This document shows, piece by piece, positions 61,367-64,000 of a stretch of DNA of 64,000 nucleotides. The DNA comes from Hyphomonas oceanitis SCH89. GTDB lineage: Bacteria; Pseudomonadota; Alphaproteobacteria; Caulobacterales; Hyphomonadaceae. The stretch covers positions 62,001 to 126,000 of the forward strand of contig NZ_ARYL01000006.1 of NCBI RefSeq assembly GCF_000685295.1, given 5' to 3'. The notes under the pieces were generated by a model. The model ran no database searches and was not told where the DNA came from. It worked only from the letters and a program-made list of their open reading frames with translations. A program made the translations under genes and the position numbers. Numbering within the stretch: position 1 is the stretch's first letter; every line of letters starts with the position of its first letter.

Positions 61367-63220
61367 ATGTTTAGCTTCTTTGAACGCCGTATTGAGCCCT
61401 TTCCCGACGCCCCTTTGGAGGTTCCTCCAAAGGGCTTCCTGGCGTTCATGCTGCATTATGTACGCGACGCCGTGCCGTGGCTGATCCTGATGTCCGTCTT
61501 CACGGCGATCATCGCCATTGGCGAGGTGACGCTGTTTGGCTTCCTCGGTGGCATTGTTGACTGGCTGGCCAGTTCCGAGCGGGAAGGCTTCTTCCAGCGC
61601 GAGGGCGGCAAGCTCGCCCTCATGGCTGTGGTTGTTCTTGTTGTCCTGCCGTTGGCGACGCTGGCGCAGGGCCTGATCGTCTATCAGGGCCTGATGAGCA
61701 ATGTGCCGATGAGCGCGCGCTGGCGCATGCACAAGCAGATGCTCGGCCAATCGATGAACTTCTTCGGCAACGAGTTTGCCGGCCGCGTGGCCACCAAGGT
61801 CATGCAGACATCCCTGTCCGTGCGCGAGACGGTGATGAAGGTGCTCGACGTCTTCGTCTTCGTGATCGTCTATTTCCTGTCGGCGCTCACGCTTGTCGCG
61901 TCGGCTGATCCGCGCCTGACGCTGCCGCTCATTCTCTGGGCCGTGGTCTATGGCTTCGTCCTGCGCTGGTTCATCCCCCGCCTCGGCAAGATTTCCGAGA
62001 AGCAGGCCGATGCGCGCTCTGTCATGACCGGGCGCATCGTTGATTCCTATACCAACATCCAGACGGTGAAGCTGTTCGCCCATGCGGGCCGCGAGGAAGA
62101 CTATGCGCGTGAAAGCATGGATGGCTTCCTGCAGACTGTTTACAAGCAGATGCGCTATGTCACCGGCTTTAACGTCATCGTCTATCTCAACAATTCGCTG
62201 CTCGTTTTCCTGATCGCCGGCGGGGGCATCCTGCTCTGGCAGGGCCAGCTTGTCGGCGCGGGCGCCGTGGCCGCTGCCATCGGCCTGGCCCTGCGCATCA
62301 AGTCCATGTCGCAATGGATCATGTGGGAAGTCGCAGGCCTCTTCGAGAATGTCGGTGTCGTCTATGATGGCAAGGCCATGCTGGAAAAGCCGGTCATCGT
62401 GGCCGACACACCGGATGCGCAGGTCCTGCCGCGCGGCGCTGGCGCCATCGCTTTCGAGAACGTGACCTTCCACTATGGCAAGGGCGCCGGCGTCATCGAG
62501 AACATGTCCCTCTCCATCCGTCCCGGTGAAAAGATCGGCCTTGTCGGGCGCTCGGGTGCCGGCAAGACCACACTGACCAATCTTCTCTTGCGTTTCTATG
62601 ATGCCGAAAGCGGCCGCATCCTGCTCGACGGGCAGGATATCGCCCATGTCACGCAAGATTCCCTGCGCGCGCAGATCGGTGTCGTGACGCAGGACACGTC
62701 CCTCCTTCACCGCTCCATCCGCGAGAACATTGCCTATGGCCAGCCGGATGCCAGCGATGCCGAGATCAATACGGCGGCAGGCAAGGCCGCTGCGCTCGAT
62801 TTCATTGCCTCGCTCGAAGACGCAAAGGGCCATGTTGGCCTTGATGCCCATGTCGGTGAGCGCGGCGTGAAATTGTCGGGCGGCCAGCGCCAGCGCATCG
62901 CCATTGCGCGCATCTTCCTGAAGGACGCACCTGTCCTGATTCTCGACGAGGCAACCTCCGCCCTCGATTCCGAGGTCGAGGCCGTCATCCAGGACAAACT
63001 GTTCGACCTGATGGAAGGCAAGACCGTCATCGCGATTGCCCACCGCCTGTCGACCATCGCCGCGATGGACCGTCTGATCGTCCTCGACCAGGGTCGCATC
63101 GTGGAAGAGGGCACGCATGAGGAACTCGTTCAGGCCGGTGGCCTCTATGCCGACCTCTGGGCGCGCCAGTCGGGCGGCTTTCTTGTCGAGCCCGAAGCGG
63201 TCGAAATGCAGGCGGAGTAG
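61367..63220 (+). CDS. ABC exporter (fused permease and ATPase)
   Basis: This 617-residue half-transporter has six membrane helices (about 25-330) and a nucleotide-binding domain from about 360. Walker A is GRSGAGKTTLTNLLLRF, the signature is LSGGQRQRIAIARIFL, and Walker B is VLILDEATSALDSE. It resembles MsbA/Atm1-type exporters of lipids, peptides or glutathione conjugates. No partner permease is present. I use the ATG at 61367. The N-terminal coding sequence contains a striking perfect inverted repeat (61411-61434). Confidence 0.92.
   Translation: MFSFFERRIEPFPDAPLEVPPKGFLAFMLHYVRDAVPWLILMSVFTAIIAIGEVTLFGFLGGIVDWLASSEREGFFQREGGKLALMAVVVLVVLPLATLAQGLIVYQGLMSNVPMSARWRMHKQMLGQSMNFFGNEFAGRVATKVMQTSLSVRETVMKVLDVFVFVIVYFLSALTLVASADPRLTLPLILWAVVYGFVLRWFIPRLGKISEKQADARSVMTGRIVDSYTNIQTVKLFAHAGREEDYARESMDGFLQTVYKQMRYVTGFNVIVYLNNSLLVFLIAGGGILLWQGQLVGAGAVAAAIGLALRIKSMSQWIMWEVAGLFENVGVVYDGKAMLEKPVIVADTPDAQVLPRGAGAIAFENVTFHYGKGAGVIENMSLSIRPGEKIGLVGRSGAGKTTLTNLLLRFYDAESGRILLDGQDIAHVTQDSLRAQIGVVTQDTSLLHRSIRENIAYGQPDASDAEINTAAGKAAALDFIASLEDAKGHVGLDAHVGERGVKLSGGQRQRIAIARIFLKDAPVLILDEATSALDSEVEAVIQDKLFDLMEGKTVIAIAHRLSTIAAMDRLIVLDQGRIVEEGTHEELVQAGGLYADLWARQSGGFLVEPEAVEMQAE
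61411..61434. repeat. Perfect inverted repeat inside the ABC exporter gene
   Basis: CCCTTTGGAGG (61411-61421) and CCTCCAAAGGG (61424-61434) are exact complements around a TT centre. The sequence encodes the conserved Pro-rich stretch before helix 1. It includes a GGAGG that would be hidden in the hairpin. Confidence 0.7.
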
Positions 63221-63226
63221 GGCGGC

Positions 63227-63940
63227 GTGAAACTGACGATTATCGAAACCGGGCTCGTTCCGGAGCCTATCCGGGCATCATTCGTAGATTATCCGGGCAT
63301 GTTTCGGGCACTTATTCGGGCATCCGATCCCTCGATTTCGTTTGAAACCGTGTCTGTCATCAAGGGCGAAAGCCTGCCGAATCCCGCACGCCTTGAAGCC
63401 ATCCTGATCACCGGTTCACCCGCCGGCGTCTATGATGACGAGCCCTGGATGGCGCCGCTGATGGATTTCATTCGTGCAGCAGCCACAGCAGAAGTGCCTC
63501 AGGTCGGCATCTGCTTCGGCCATCAGGCCATCGCCGAAGCCCTTGGCGGAAAGGTCATCAAGTCCCCCAAGGGCTGGGGCGTCGGCCGCCACACATATGA
63601 CGTCGAGGCGTGTCCCGGCCTTGTCGCAAAAAATTGTCCCAAAACCATATCCGTCGCGGTCAGCCACCAGGATCAGGTGGTAACCTTGCCGCCCGGCGCC
63701 GAAGTCATCGCGCGGTCGGATTTCACGCCCCATGCGGGCCTCCATTATGCGCAGGCGCCAGCGCTCAGTTTCCAGTGCCATCCCGAGTTCGACGATACCT
63801 ATTCTGCAGCGCTCTATACAGCACGCAAGGAGCGCCTCGGTGCTGCGGCAGAGGCTGCCGTCAGCTCTCTGGCGACCCCGAACGACAATGACGTTCTGGG
63901 CAGCTGGATCACCGGCTTTCTCAAGGCGCTGCAGCGCTAG
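63227..63940 (+). CDS. Class I glutamine amidotransferase-like protein
   Basis: This 237-residue GATase1-fold protein has the nucleophile in VGICFGHQAIAEAL, the catalytic His-Glu pair in CHPEFDD, and the ITGSPAGVYDD oxyanion segment. It resembles stand-alone GuaA-like amidotransferases that may hydrolyse glutamine or a gamma-glutamyl compound. No synthetase domain is present. A GTG start follows the ABC exporter gene by 6 bp, so co-expression is likely. Confidence 0.9.
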   Translation: MKLTIIETGLVPEPIRASFVDYPGMFRALIRASDPSISFETVSVIKGESLPNPARLEAILITGSPAGVYDDEPWMAPLMDFIRAAATAEVPQVGICFGHQAIAEALGGKVIKSPKGWGVGRHTYDVEACPGLVAKNCPKTISVAVSHQDQVVTLPPGAEVIARSDFTPHAGLHYAQAPALSFQCHPEFDDTYSAALYTARKERLGAAAEAAVSSLATPNDNDVLGSWITGFLKALQR

Positions 63941-64000
63941 AGGATCGAAGGGTTAACCGATCCCCATTGGCGCGAAACCTGCATCCGGTTGCCAGCAGCA

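Noticed and set aside
59467-61449. Very long open frame on the minus strand opposite the DUF885 gene
   Set aside because: It is a shadow frame caused by high GC in the real gene. The plus-strand frame has a signal peptide and the HExxPGHH motif, and the minus frame shows no recognisable domain.
61181-63118. Long minus-strand frame opposite the ABC exporter gene
   Set aside because: The plus strand encodes intact Walker A, signature and Walker B motifs. The antisense product is His/Arg/Asp-rich without domains.
1-64000. tRNA, rRNA, CRISPR array, prophage or transposase
   Set aside because: I saw no cloverleaf-like sequence, rRNA motif, regular spacer repeat, phage structural gene or transposase in the window.

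Overview
This 64 kb window is a GC-rich, gene-dense alphaproteobacterial chromosome segment. The best guess is Caulobacterales/Hyphomonadaceae (Hyphomonas-like). The pointers are the SUV3-type helicase / S4 / TerB / FdxA / CarD cluster, the hpt - zinc-ribbon - ftsE - ftsX - ydcF - plsC - DUF2125 order, alphaproteobacterial sdhCDA, an outer-membrane TonB receptor, and intergenic palindromes of the kind common in these genomes. That taxonomic call is inference. I see no rRNA, tRNA, CRISPR array, prophage or transposase.

Layout. 0-11.8 kb: a lipoprotein lytic transglycosylase, MFS exporter, MotA stator subunit, EEP nuclease/phosphatase, CPA1 antiporter, YgjP metalloprotease, a large orphan lipoprotein and a YmdB-like phosphoesterase. 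11.8-14.4 kb: a gene-poor accessory pocket of palindromic repeats, an AT-rich orphan gene, two copies of a leader/promoter block that ends at an ATG, a MarR regulator and a possible gene relic. 14.4-34 kb: metabolic and detoxification genes (alkyl sulfatase, YebC, HMG-CoA lyase plus enoyl-CoA hydratase, HisI, a lactonase-like MBL protein, FAD oxidoreductase, acyl-CoA dehydrogenase, SDR, TonB receptor, GST, MetY-type sulfhydrylase, Ada-like repair protein, glyoxalase, MAPEG protein). 34-41.9 kb: envelope and division genes (ftsEX, plsC, DUF2125), DNA repair (AlkA-like, HNH) and a PlcP/LpxH-like phosphoesterase preceded by a Pho-box-like repeat. 41.9-43.1 kb: a second palindrome-rich pocket with an AT-rich orphan gene. 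43.1-53.9 kb: the RNA helicase-to-CarD cluster, acyl-CoA synthetase, proA-nadD-moeB and an alpha/beta hydrolase. 54-59.5 kb: the succinate dehydrogenase genes, with a glycosyltransferase and a methyltransferase inserted between sdhA and sdhB. 59.5-64 kb: a DUF885 peptidase, an ABC exporter and a GATase1 protein.

Many neighbours share 4-bp ATGA/GTGA/TTGA start-stop overlaps (ftsX-ydcF, plsC-DUF2125-alkA, helicase-S4-TerB, proA-nadD-moeB, hpt-zinc ribbon), which points to translationally coupled operons. The strongest leads for follow-up are the split sdh operon, the 11-bp-unit Pho-box-like repeat before the phosphoesterase gene, and the duplicated ATG-proximal block at 12.7/13.0 kb. I did not find a clear multi-gene defence or otherwise undescribed system. 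The novelty here lies in regulation, repeats and orphan genes.
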